Of a stretch of DNA of 6,450 bases, positions 1 to 6,450 are shown one piece after another (the first letter of the stretch is position 1; each line of letters begins with the position of its first letter). A program made the position numbers and the translations under genes. The notes beneath the pieces were generated by a model, which saw only the letters and a list, made by a program, of their open reading frames with translations, did no database searches and was not told the DNA's origin. This stretch comes from Oscillospiraceae bacterium (GTDB lineage Bacteria > Bacillota > Clostridia > Saccharofermentanales > Saccharofermentanaceae): the NCBI GenBank assembly GCA_902767145.1, contig CACXGG010000251.1, forward strand, positions 1 through 6,450, written 5' to 3'.

Positions 1-564
1 AACAGGAAAGCAGCCACAGGATCTTCTGAAGAAAAGAAGCGCCCCGACACTTTAAAGCTGGTCTTATGCCTGCTGCTCTTTGTCTTCTGCGTGCTTTCCG
101 TGGCCGATATCGTTTCCTGGCTCATCATGTTCCCTGTGGTGGTACTGATAATGCTGCTGGTGGACAGGAAAGCCTTCAAGTATGTGGATCTGATGCTCCT
201 TCTGACATTTGTATTCTTCTTTGTACTTATAGGAAATCTGGGACGTATCCCTGTTATCCACGATACCCTCTCACAGGTGGTATCCGTTTCTCCTACGCTC
301 ACTGCAGTCTTTGCTTCCCAGATGATAAGCAACGTTCCTGCAGCCATGCTCCTGTCAGCATTTACAGATAACGGTGAGGCCCTTGTGGTGGGAACTAATC
401 TGGGAGGTCTCGGAACGCTCATCGCAAGTATGGCGAGCCTTATCACCTATAAGTTCTATAACGGACTTCCCCGGGACAGAAAAGGGCCTTACCTTCTGAG
501 CTTTACAGTGGTGAACGTGGCATTCCTGGCTGTCCTTCTGGGACTTTATTACATAATGCCGTAA
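1..564 (+). CDS. SLC13/CitMHS-type anion permease, C-terminal part (5' end outside window)
   Basis: The frame is open from base 1 and ends in TAA at 562-564, giving 187 visible residues of a larger membrane protein; its start lies left of the window. After a short charged stretch (residues 8-15, rich in Glu, Lys and Arg) come strongly hydrophobic segments at about 18-33, 37-54, 63-80, 98-120, 127-149 and 164-185. The motif SNVPA at residues 110-114 sits in a hydrophobic segment and resembles the Ser-Asn-x-Pro/Thr substrate- and sodium-site motif of SLC13, citrate and ArsB/NhaD transporters (ion transporter superfamily). It is followed by a Gly-rich GTNLGGLGT at 131-139, also typical of the family's last transport repeat. 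The protein probably moves a carboxylate or inorganic anion across the cytoplasmic membrane, but the substrate cannot be read from this part. The gene converges on the GH3 gene and overlaps its end by 16 bp; no clear terminator follows. Confidence 0.85.
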   Translation, partial: NRKAATGSSEEKKRPDTLKLVLCLLLFVFCVLSVADIVSWLIMFPVVVLIMLLVDRKAFKYVDLMLLLTFVFFFVLIGNLGRIPVIHDTLSQVVSVSPTLTAVFASQMISNVPAAMLLSAFTDNGEALVVGTNLGGLGTLIASMASLITYKFYNGLPRDRKGPYLLSFTVVNVAFLAVLLGLYYIMP

Positions 565-1793
565 TCCGTCTTCGTCTGGATTATACGAAGAACGCTCTGA
601 TCTATACGTTCCTCTGTTATGGTGCCGTTCTGGACTGCTTCTTCTATCCCCTGAACTGCCAGGTCGAAATCGTCAGGCATCAGGATTATATCCGCACCTG
701 CCAGGATGGCTGCTACAGCGGCCTCATCTGACTCCCAGTTATCGGTTATGGCACCCATCTGGAAGGAATCGGTGATGATCACACCCTGATATCCCATCTG
801 ATCTCTCAAAAGCTCAGTCATGGCTTCTTCCGAGAGAGTGGCAGGAAGATCTCCCGTTACTTCAGGGACAGTTATATGGCCCACCATTATGAAGGGGACA
901 TCTGCTTCTATACCATATTCAAAGGGCATGAGTTCCTCTGCCTGAAGTTCCGCTAATGTCTTATCCAGAAGGGCAGCTCCGTAGTGGCTGTCACCTGAGG
1001 TGGTGCCATGGCCGGGGAAATGCTTAAGGGTACATGCTATCCCGGCATCCGTAAATCCCTCCACGCACGCTTCTGCCTGCATGGATACATCCACGGGATC
1101 GTCGCCGAAGGAGCGGTTTCCTATTACATCGTTCCAGGGATCGCTGGCCACGTCTGCCACCGGAGCGAAGTCCAGATTAAAGCCGTAGTCCTGCAGATAT
1201 GTACCTATATCAAGGCCCACCTGATAGGAGTCGTTTACTTCTCCCATGGGCGGGAATTGTGCCACATCGAAACTGGGATTGGAGGCGATCCTGGTGATGT
1301 CTCCTCCCTCTTCGTCCACAGCAGTGAACATACCTCTCTGTGTGAATATTCCTGTGAATTCTGTTATCTGCTCAGGATCCGTTATATTACCCGCGAAAAA
1401 GACCACGCCTGCAACAGGAGTCTCCTCCAGTTCTGCCTCCAGGCTTTCGGAGGTGGCGGTCAGGTAGTCCTCGGGATAGACCGGTTTTTCCATATCAAGG
1501 AACTGTTCGGGGGTAATTATGAAGAGCTGGTATATCTTCTCTTCCAGAGTCATCTGATCTACGATGGCATATACCTCGTCGCTGTATACGGGACCCTGGG
1601 GGTCTGTCTCTTCCGTCTCCTCTGCTCCTTCAGTTTCAGGGATGGATGTCTCCGTGGCTTCCGTTTCTTCCGTGAAGGAAGTAAGGGTCGGGACGAGCTC
1701 CGCCCTCTGTCTTCTGTCGGTACATCCGGAAAGAAGGAGTAAAGCAGCGATAAGAACAGATGCTGTCTTCGTTTTCTTCGTGGAGAAGATCAT
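549..1793 (-). CDS. Lipoprotein beta-N-acetylhexosaminidase, glycoside hydrolase family 3 (NagZ-like)
   Basis: A 414-residue secreted lipoprotein of the GH3 NagZ class, which releases terminal GlcNAc from wall fragments or other beta-hexosaminides. Residues 1-24 form a lipoprotein signal: a Lys-rich start, a hydrophobic core (11-21) and lipobox LSGC with Cys24 as the lipid anchor. Residues 38-67 are a low-complexity linker of Thr, Glu, Ser and Pro, probably a tether through the wall. The GH3 barrel runs from about 75 to 410: EEGG at 161-164, KHFPGHG at 257-263, the NagZ-type acid/base dyad Asp268-x-His270, and the probable nucleophile Asp342 in ITDSFQMGAI. It lacks the second domain of larger Bacillus NagZ (YbbD) enzymes. 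The start ATG lies 8 bp after the glmS stop with only a weak A-rich ribosome site (AAGAAA), so translation may be coupled to glmS. Family assignment is firm; the true substrate (muropeptide or other glycan) is inferred. Confidence 0.92.
   Translation of the reverse strand: MIFSTKKTKTASVLIAALLLLSGCTDRRQRAELVPTLTSFTEETEATETSIPETEGAEETEETDPQGPVYSDEVYAIVDQMTLEEKIYQLFIITPEQFLDMEKPVYPEDYLTATSESLEAELEETPVAGVVFFAGNITDPEQITEFTGIFTQRGMFTAVDEEGGDITRIASNPSFDVAQFPPMGEVNDSYQVGLDIGTYLQDYGFNLDFAPVADVASDPWNDVIGNRSFGDDPVDVSMQAEACVEGFTDAGIACTLKHFPGHGTTSGDSHYGAALLDKTLAELQAEELMPFEYGIEADVPFIMVGHITVPEVTGDLPATLSEEAMTELLRDQMGYQGVIITDSFQMGAITDNWESDEAAVAAILAGADIILMPDDFDLAVQGIEEAVQNGTITEERIDQSVLRIIQTKTDYGIM
561..591. 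repeat. Interleaved inverted repeats at the convergent gene ends
   Basis: Two short inverted repeats interlock: TAATCC (562-567) with GGATTA (578-583), and TCTTCGT (569-575) with ACGAAGA (585-591). The right arm of the first lies in the loop of the second, so the two stems are arranged as in an H-type pseudoknot, or are alternatives. The segment includes the permease stop codon and codes for the last residues of the GH3 protein. No U tract follows on either strand, so a standard terminator is not supported, and codon-level coincidence is possible. Confidence 0.35.
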
Positions 1794-1801
1794 GATGTTT
1801 C

Positions 1802-3661
1802 TTATTCGACAGTTACGCTCTTGGCGAGATTTCTGGGCTTATCAACATCGCATCCCTTGTAGACTGCCATGTAGTAAGCGAAGAGCTGACAGGGAAGTAC
1901 TGCCAGGATGGGAGCTAAGAGCTGGTCACAGTCGGGGATGACGAACTTCGCATTGCAGGAGAAGCTCTTGTCGGAGAAACGCTCAGGGATGACTGCAAGT
2001 ACTGTTGCGCCCCTTGTAGCTACCTCTTTGATGTTGGATTCCATCTTGGACACGAGATCGTCCTGGGTGATGGGACTTACAACAAGAGTGCCGTCCTCGA
2101 TAAGGGCGATGGTTCCGTGCTTGAGCTCACCACCGGCATATGCCTCGGAATGGATATATGAGATCTCCTTGAGCTTCAGTGAAGTCTCCATGGAGAGATA
2201 GTAATCAAGACCTCTTCCGATAAAGAAAGTGCTCTCTGCGTTGAAGTGACGGGAAGCAAACTTGGAGATCTCCTTCTGCTTGTCCAGGATAGCCTGAAGC
2301 TTCTCGGGGATAGCAAGGAGTTCCTGCTGATAGTGGATATACTTCTCATCTTCGATCTTGCCCATAAGGTGGGCGAACTTTAAGGCGATAAGGTAAAGGC
2401 ATCCAAGCTGTGTGGTATATGCCTTGGTGGAAGCGACTGATATCTCGGGGCCTGCAGCCGTGTAGAGGACATTGTCCGCTTCTCTTGCGATGGTGCTTCC
2501 TATTACGTTGACTACGGCGAGGGTCCTGCTGCCGAGTTCCTTTGCCTTCTTCATGGCATTTCTCGTATCCAGGGTCTCACCGGACTGGGAGATAACAATG
2601 GTAAGTGTCTTTTCGTCCACGATGGGATCAGAATAGATAAACTCACTTGCAACGCCGCATACTACGGGGATACGGCAGAACTTCTCGATGAGATATTTTG
2701 CTACGCATCCTGCATGGTATGCTGTACCGCAGGCAATGATGTTTATGTTCCTGAGACCTTCGAGATATTCCTTCGTAACATCGAAATGCTCCAGCATGAT
2801 GTCGCCATCCTTGATGCGGGGTGCGACCGTGGCATCGAATACCTTGGGCTCCTCGAACATCTCCTTGAGCATGAAGTGGGCATAACCGCCCTTCTGGGCA
2901 GCATTGGCGTCCCACTTTACCTGATCGATCTTATAATCTACGGGATCGCCGTGGATGTCAGTGATCTCTACAGAATCCTGGGTCATGGTGAGAACGCAGT
3001 CGTCCTCAAGGAAGATAACATCCTTTGTATACTCGATCATGGCGGTAACGTCAGAAGCGATAAAGTTCTCGCCCTTGCCCACGCCTACAACGATAGGGTT
3101 GTCCTTCTTTGCACACACGAGCCTGTCGGGTTCGTCTACGCAGAGGACACAGAGGGCATATGTACCTTCGATATCCAGAAGGGCTCTTCTTACAGCGGCA
3201 TTTATATCCTTGTCGCCGTTTAATCCGTAATAATATTCGATGAGCTGTGCGGCTACTTCGGTATCAGTCTCGGAAGCGAATACATATCCCTTCTTCTTAA
3301 GGAATCTCTTAAGCTCGGAATAGTTCTCGATGATACCGTTATGGACTACGCAGATCTTGCCGTTCATGGACATGTGGGGATGGGAATTCTCGTCGCTGGG
3401 AGCGCCGTGGGTAGCCCATCTTGTATGACCGATACCTGCTGAGATCCTGTTGGTATGTGTATCGTCAAGAGTAAATCCTGCCTCTGCGACAGCCTCTCTC
3501 AGATCCTTTACGTAACCTTTCTTCTTAATGAGTTCGAGCCTGCCGTCCTGAATGAACGACACGCCCGCTGAATCATAACCTCTGTATTCAAGAGTGGAAA
3601 GACCGTTGAGCAAGATCCCCAGTGTGTTCCTCGGTCCTATATATCCCACTATACCGCACAT
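1802..3661 (-). CDS. glmS: Glutamine--fructose-6-phosphate aminotransferase (isomerizing)
   Basis: Makes glucosamine-6-phosphate from fructose-6-phosphate and glutamine, the committed step to UDP-GlcNAc and peptidoglycan; cytoplasmic. The protein has 619 residues, slightly longer than the 609 codons of E. coli. The N-terminal Ntn glutaminase domain (2-215) starts MCGIVGYIG, with Cys2 the nucleophile after Met removal; HTRWATHG is at 79-86, Asn108-Gly109 forms the oxyanion region, and Asp133 is in SETDTE. Two SIS sugar-phosphate domains follow: about 295-430 (CGTAYHAG at 311-318, SQSGET at 358-363, STKAYTTQ at 411-418) and about 470-605. The isomerase residues Glu499, His515 (ELKHG) and Lys614 in the C-terminal LAKSVTVE match Glu488, His504 and Lys603 of E. 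coli in spacing. All catalytic residues are present. A strong GGAGG precedes the ATG by 9 nt. It sits 17 bp after dapL and 8 bp before the GH3 gene, so it is probably mid-operon. No ribozyme-sized leader exists directly before it. Confidence 0.98.
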   Translation of the reverse strand: MCGIVGYIGPRNTLGILLNGLSTLEYRGYDSAGVSFIQDGRLELIKKKGYVKDLREAVAEAGFTLDDTHTNRISAGIGHTRWATHGAPSDENSHPHMSMNGKICVVHNGIIENYSELKRFLKKKGYVFASETDTEVAAQLIEYYYGLNGDKDINAAVRRALLDIEGTYALCVLCVDEPDRLVCAKKDNPIVVGVGKGENFIASDVTAMIEYTKDVIFLEDDCVLTMTQDSVEITDIHGDPVDYKIDQVKWDANAAQKGGYAHFMLKEMFEEPKVFDATVAPRIKDGDIMLEHFDVTKEYLEGLRNINIIACGTAYHAGCVAKYLIEKFCRIPVVCGVASEFIYSDPIVDEKTLTIVISQSGETLDTRNAMKKAKELGSRTLAVVNVIGSTIAREADNVLYTAAGPEISVASTKAYTTQLGCLYLIALKFAHLMGKIEDEKYIHYQQELLAIPEKLQAILDKQKEISKFASRHFNAESTFFIGRGLDYYLSMETSLKLKEISYIHSEAYAGGELKHGTIALIEDGTLVVSPITQDDLVSKMESNIKEVATRGATVLAVIPERFSDKSFSCNAKFVIPDCDQLLAPILAVLPCQLFAYYMAVYKGCDVDKPRNLAKSVTVE

Positions 3662-3670
3662 TTTCTATTT

Positions 3671-3675
3671 CCTCC
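3671..3675 (-). promoter_or_regulatory. Strong ribosome binding site of glmS
   Basis: On the minus strand GGAGG (continuing GGAGGAAA) lies 9 nt before the glmS ATG, inside the 17-bp gap after the dapL stop. It is much better than the sites before dapL and the GH3 gene, and it fixes the glmS start at 3661. Confidence 0.85.
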
Positions 3676-3678
3676 GAC

Positions 3679-4866
3679 TTACAATATGCCGGCAAGCCTC
3701 CTGCACGCTTCCTCCGTGCTCTCTCTCGTTCCGAAAGCGGTTATCCTGAAGAATCCTTCTCCCGCTTCGCCGAACCCCTCTCCGGGGGTTCCGACTATGT
3801 GGGCCTCGTTCAGGAGCTTGTCGAAAAACTCCCAGGACCCCATATTGTCCGGACACTCGAGCCAGATATACGGCGAGTTCCTGCCTCCAGTATAGAATAC
3901 GCCTTTACTGTCGAAAACATCCGCCAACAATGCGGCATTTTTACGATAGTACTCGATATTCTCCATACATTGTACCATACCTTCTTCTGAGAGAGCCGCC
4001 TGGGCAGCACGCTGTACGGGGTAGGATACGCCGTTGAATTTCGTAGCCTGTCTTCTGAACCACATCTTGTTAAGGCTCGTTCCGTCCTCAGCCTTAAGGG
4101 CCTGGGGAACGATGGTCCATCCGCATCTGACACCGGTAAATCCGGCAAACTTGGAGAAGGAACATACCTCTATGGCACATCTCTCTGCGCCTTCGATCTC
4201 ATATATGGAATGGGGAAGATCGTCTACGACAAATGCCTCATAAGCGGAATCGTAGATGATGAGGGAACCTGTCTCAAGTGCATACTCCACCCACTCTTTG
4301 AGCTGGTCCCTGTTATAGGCTGCTCCTGTGGGATTGTTGGGAGAGCAGATATAGATCACTGCACTCTTCTTTTCGGTAATGCTGTCCGGCATGGGAAGGA
4401 ATCCGTTTTCCTTGCTGCCACTGATGATGGAGATCCTGTTTCCGTTCATGAGGTTGGAATCCACATAAACGGGATATACGGGATCGGGGATAACGATATC
4501 GTTCTCTCCCAGGATGTCCACGAGATTTCCGATATCGCTCTTTGCTCCGTCGGAGATAAAGATCTCAGAAAGATCCAGGGATACACCGAAGGTACTGTAT
4601 CTGTCGGAGACTGCCTGCTTAAGGAACTCGTAACCGCTCTCCGGGGGATATCCCCTGAAGGTCTCCTTGACGCCCATCTCGGCTGATGCATCCTGCATGG
4701 CCTTTACTACAACAGGTGCCAGGGGAAGTGTGACATCACCGATGCCAAGTCTTATCAGATCAGCTTCGGGATGTGCCTCCTTATATGCTCTTACTCTTGA
4801 TGCGATCTCCGAGAAGAGATAAGTCTCCTTTATGTTCTTGAAATTGTCGTTCACTTTTATATTCAT
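3679..4866 (-). CDS. dapL: LL-diaminopimelate aminotransferase
   Basis: A PLP-dependent class I/II aminotransferase that converts tetrahydrodipicolinate plus glutamate to LL-diaminopimelate in one step, bypassing the acylated DapD/C/E route; cytoplasmic, feeding lysine and peptidoglycan. With the start at 4866 it has 395 residues, near the usual 400-410. DapL hallmarks are the opening VNDNF...YLFSEIA (5-21), IRLGIGDVTLPL (38-49) and FRGYPPESGY (70-79). PLP-fold residues are visible: SPNNPTG (175-181), Asp206 and Tyr209 in YDSAYE, the Schiff-base Lys239 in SFSKFAGFTG, and Arg374 in FFRITAFGT for the substrate carboxylate. The frame stays open upstream to 4938, but that extension is Lys/Arg-rich, does not resemble the family N-terminus, and crosses a likely -10 box and the terminator stem; MNIKVND is therefore taken as the start. 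The ribosome site is poor (AAGAAG touching the ATG). Another DapL-clade aminotransferase is the only real alternative. Confidence 0.93.
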   Translation of the reverse strand: MNIKVNDNFKNIKETYLFSEIASRVRAYKEAHPEADLIRLGIGDVTLPLAPVVVKAMQDASAEMGVKETFRGYPPESGYEFLKQAVSDRYSTFGVSLDLSEIFISDGAKSDIGNLVDILGENDIVIPDPVYPVYVDSNLMNGNRISIISGSKENGFLPMPDSITEKKSAVIYICSPNNPTGAAYNRDQLKEWVEYALETGSLIIYDSAYEAFVVDDLPHSIYEIEGAERCAIEVCSFSKFAGFTGVRCGWTIVPQALKAEDGTSLNKMWFRRQATKFNGVSYPVQRAAQAALSEEGMVQCMENIEYYRKNAALLADVFDSKGVFYTGGRNSPYIWLECPDNMGSWEFFDKLLNEAHIVGTPGEGFGEAGEGFFRITAFGTRESTEEACRRLAGIL

Positions 4867-4893
4867 CTTCTTATACCGCTTTCGTTTTTTGTT

Positions 4894-4899
4894 ATTATA
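4894..4899 (-). promoter_or_regulatory. Probable -10 box of the dapL-glmS-nagZ-like unit
   Basis: The minus strand reads a perfect TATAAT here, 27 nt before the dapL ATG, which would put the transcript start about 20 nt before the codon. No convincing -35 box is found at 16-18 bp spacing (the sequence there is GC-rich, at the foot of the terminator hairpin), and there is no extended -10 TGN. It is called on position and the -10 match only. Confidence 0.4.
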
Positions 4900-4926
4900 C
4901 TCCATCCGCCTGTCCGCCCCGGAAAT

Positions 4927-4961
4927 GAGGGCCTGCACTCACGGGGGAAGTGCAGGCCCTC
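4927..4961 (-). terminator. GC-rich hairpin, probable terminator of glnN
   Basis: A perfect 13-bp stem, GAGGGCCTGCACT (4927-4939) with its complement at 4949-4961, closes a 9-nt loop. It starts 26 bp after the glnN stop codon on the minus strand. The following U tract is weak (ATTTCC), so termination may be incomplete and some read-through into dapL is possible. On the plus strand it faces no upstream gene end, so the glnN role is the most likely. Confidence 0.7.
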
Positions 4962-4987
4962 CAAAAGCGGTATGGATAATAGGTAAA

Positions 4988-6450
4988 TTATCTTACTCCG
5001 AAAAGGAGTTCGCCGTATGTAGGGAACGGCCAGTACTCAGCTGCAGTCTCAAGCTCCAGCTTGTCGCAGTTTGCACGAAGTTCATCCATTGCAGGGATCA
5101 TCTCATCCTTGATCTTGTCAGCGAGGACTTCGAAATCCTCGATATCCTTATAGTCTTCGATGAGCTTGTTGAGTGTCTTGAGTGATGCATTGGCAGCACT
5201 CATGTCGGAAGAGATCTCAGCGAGGGTCTCCTTCTCGAATTCAGCTGATCCGCCGGCTGCTGTAACAGCTGCGATGCCTTCTGCCAGGTCTGCTGCATAT
5301 GCGGAGACTGCGGGAAGGATATCCTGCTTAGCCATAACAGACATTGTCTGGTACTCGATGTTGAGGAGCTTACAGTACTTCTCAAGGAAGATTTCATGAC
5401 GTGAGTTCATCTCAATTTCTGAGTAGACCTTATGCTTTGTGAGGAGTTCAACGTTCTTGGGATCAAGATAGTGCTTAACTGCATCGGGAAGTGTCCTGTA
5501 GTTGGAAAGACCTCTCTTCTCAGCCTCGACTACCCATGAATCGTCGTAACCGTTGCCGTTGAACAGGATCCTCTTATGAGCAGTGATCTCTTCCTTGATA
5601 AGATCGTGAAGTGCATTCTCGAAATCAGATGAGTTCTCGAGCTTGTCGGCAAACTGTGAAAGAGCCTCAGCTACTGCTGCATTAAGGACTGTGTTAGCCA
5701 TTGCGATGGAAGCGGCAGAACCCAGCATCCTGAACTCGAACTTGTTGCCTGTGAAGGCGAAGGGGCTGGTCCTGTTACGGTCTGTCGTATCCTTAGGGAA
5801 TCTGGGCAGAACATGTACGCCGATCTTCATGATCTCCTTCTCCTTTGAGCCGTAGGGACGGTCCTCTACAATGGAATCAAGGATCTCTGAAAGCTCAGAA
5901 CCAAGGAATACGGAGATGATGGCCGGAGGTGCCTCGTTAGCACCGAGACGGTGGTCATTACCTGCAGAAGCTACAGAAAGACGGAGAAGATCCTGATAAT
6001 CGTCAACTGCCTTGATAACGGCTGTAAGGAATGTAAGGAACTGTGCATTGTCCCTGGGTGTCTCGCCGGGATCGAGAAGGTTGATTCCCGTATCTGTGGA
6101 GATGGACCAGTTGTTATGCTTACCGGAACCGTTTACACCCTCGAAAGGCTTCTCGTGAAGGAGGCATACAAGGTCGTGCTTTCTTGCAACTTTCTGCATG
6201 ATCTCCATGGTGAGCTGGTTATGATCTGCAGCGATATTTGTTGTAGTAAAGATAGGTGCGAGCTCGTGCTGTGCAGGAGCAACTTCGTTATGCTCTGTTG
6301 TAGCGAGGATACCAAGCTTCCAGAGCTCTTCGTTAAGATCCTTCATGAAAGCCTGTACACGGGGCTTGATAACACCGAAGTAATGATCTTCCATCTGCTG
6401 GCCCTTGGGAGGAAGTGCACCGAAGAGTGTTCTGCCTGTATAGATGAGAT
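4988..6450 (-). CDS. glnN: Type III glutamine synthetase, C-terminal two thirds (5' end outside window)
   Basis: ATP-dependent synthesis of glutamine from glutamate and ammonium, the entry of nitrogen into metabolism; cytoplasmic, forming large dodecamers in this family. The frame is open to the right edge: 486 residues are visible of about 700 usual, so roughly 210 N-terminal residues are missing. The first internal ATG (6394) is not the start, because the conserved TGRTLFGALPPKGQQ runs upstream of it. Visible motifs: EHNEVAPAQHE (residues 52-62, metal and glutamate binding), NGSGKHNNWS (106-115, the GS active-site loop with the ATP/metal His), DRNRTSPFAFTGNKFEFR (223-240) and GSIII C-terminal helices ending EYWPFPTYGELLF. 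The extended C-terminal part separates it from GlnA types I and II. All visible catalytic motifs look intact. A hairpin terminator follows the stop codon, so it is probably not co-transcribed fully with dapL. Confidence 0.95.
   Translation of the reverse strand, partial: LIYTGRTLFGALPPKGQQMEDHYFGVIKPRVQAFMKDLNEELWKLGILATTEHNEVAPAQHELAPIFTTTNIAADHNQLTMEIMQKVARKHDLVCLLHEKPFEGVNGSGKHNNWSISTDTGINLLDPGETPRDNAQFLTFLTAVIKAVDDYQDLLRLSVASAGNDHRLGANEAPPAIISVFLGSELSEILDSIVEDRPYGSKEKEIMKIGVHVLPRFPKDTTDRNRTSPFAFTGNKFEFRMLGSAASIAMANTVLNAAVAEALSQFADKLENSSDFENALHDLIKEEITAHKRILFNGNGYDDSWVVEAEKRGLSNYRTLPDAVKHYLDPKNVELLTKHKVYSEIEMNSRHEIFLEKYCKLLNIEYQTMSVMAKQDILPAVSAYAADLAEGIAAVTAAGGSAEFEKETLAEISSDMSAANASLKTLNKLIEDYKDIEDFEVLADKIKDEMIPAMDELRANCDKLELETAAEYWPFPTYGELLFGVR

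Larger units (their letters stand above)
4873..4973. repeat. 10-bp inverted repeat flanking the glnN-dapL intergenic hairpin
   Basis: ATACCGCTTT at 4873-4882 is the exact reverse complement of AAAGCGGTAT at 4964-4973. The arms lie on either side of the 13-bp hairpin and the dapL -10 box. The dapL-proximal arm ends 6 nt before the dapL start codon, so in RNA crossing the whole region it could pair with the glnN-proximal arm. It could be chance or an operator-like pair; no regulator family is recognised. Confidence 0.5.

Noticed and set aside
66..371. A 101-codon frame overlapping the permease on the same strand
   Set aside because: It is an out-of-frame shadow; the permease frame carries clear membrane segments and the SNVPA motif, while this one is Cys/Arg/Ser-rich noise.
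1596..1682. Repeat-like Thr/Glu/Ser-coding tract considered as a DNA tandem repeat or phase-variable site
   Set aside because: The codons are mixed and there is no exact repeated unit or homopolymer; it is better explained as a low-complexity protein linker.
1008..1742. A 244-codon open frame on the plus strand opposite the GH3 lipoprotein gene
   Set aside because: It lies wholly antisense to a gene with intact catalytic motifs, its translation is rich in Cys, His and Gly without recognisable domains, and no ribosome site or promoter is evident.
2714..3223. A 169-codon plus-strand open frame inside glmS
   Set aside because: It is antisense to the firmly identified glmS with no family resemblance; the frame is open through the codon bias of the real gene.
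4210..4686. A 158-codon plus-strand open frame inside dapL
   Set aside because: It is antisense to dapL motifs (NPTG region and PLP lysine), with no start signals or recognisable protein family.
4871..4876. A second TATAAG box directly before the dapL start codon
   Set aside because: It is too close to the ATG to serve as a -10 box unless initiation were downstream of the start codon; the TATAAT at 4894-4899 is better placed.

Overview
The window looks like chromosomal DNA of an anaerobic Firmicute (class Clostridia, perhaps a Lachnospiraceae- or Oscillospiraceae-like gut or rumen species). The indicators are a type III glutamine synthetase, the one-step LL-diaminopimelate aminotransferase (DapL) route, and a Gram-positive-style lipoprotein NagZ-type glycosidase. 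Base composition is moderate, by eye near half G+C. The genus cannot be fixed from the sequence alone.

Layout from left to right: bases 1-564 (+) hold the C-terminal part of an SLC13/citrate-type permease whose N-terminus is off the window. It converges on, and overlaps by 16 bp, a minus-strand gene for a lipoprotein GH3 beta-N-acetylhexosaminidase (549-1793). Upstream of that on the same strand are glmS (1802-3661) and dapL (3679-4866). These three are tightly spaced (8 and 17 bp gaps) and read as one transcription unit, dapL-glmS-nagZ-like. A 121-bp intergenic region (4867-4987) holds a 13-bp GC-rich hairpin that probably ends the upstream unit, a TATAAT box for the dapL unit, and a 10-bp inverted repeat. 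From 4988 to the right edge (-) lies the C-terminal two thirds of a type III glutamine synthetase (glnN).

Functionally, the three-gene unit is themed on the cell wall: DapL makes LL-diaminopimelate for peptide stems and lysine, GlmS makes glucosamine-6-phosphate for the glycan strands, and the GH3 enzyme probably removes GlcNAc from wall material outside the cell. The neighbouring glutamine synthetase makes the glutamine that GlmS consumes. This last link is metabolic inference, not evidence of co-transcription.

This is mostly an ordinary housekeeping region; I see no mobile element, CRISPR array, RNA gene or unknown multi-gene system. The points worth a second look are the absence of any room for a glmS ribozyme before glmS, the cell-wall gene grouping, the possible RNA pairing that could mask the dapL start on read-through transcripts, and interleaved inverted repeats at the convergent overlap.
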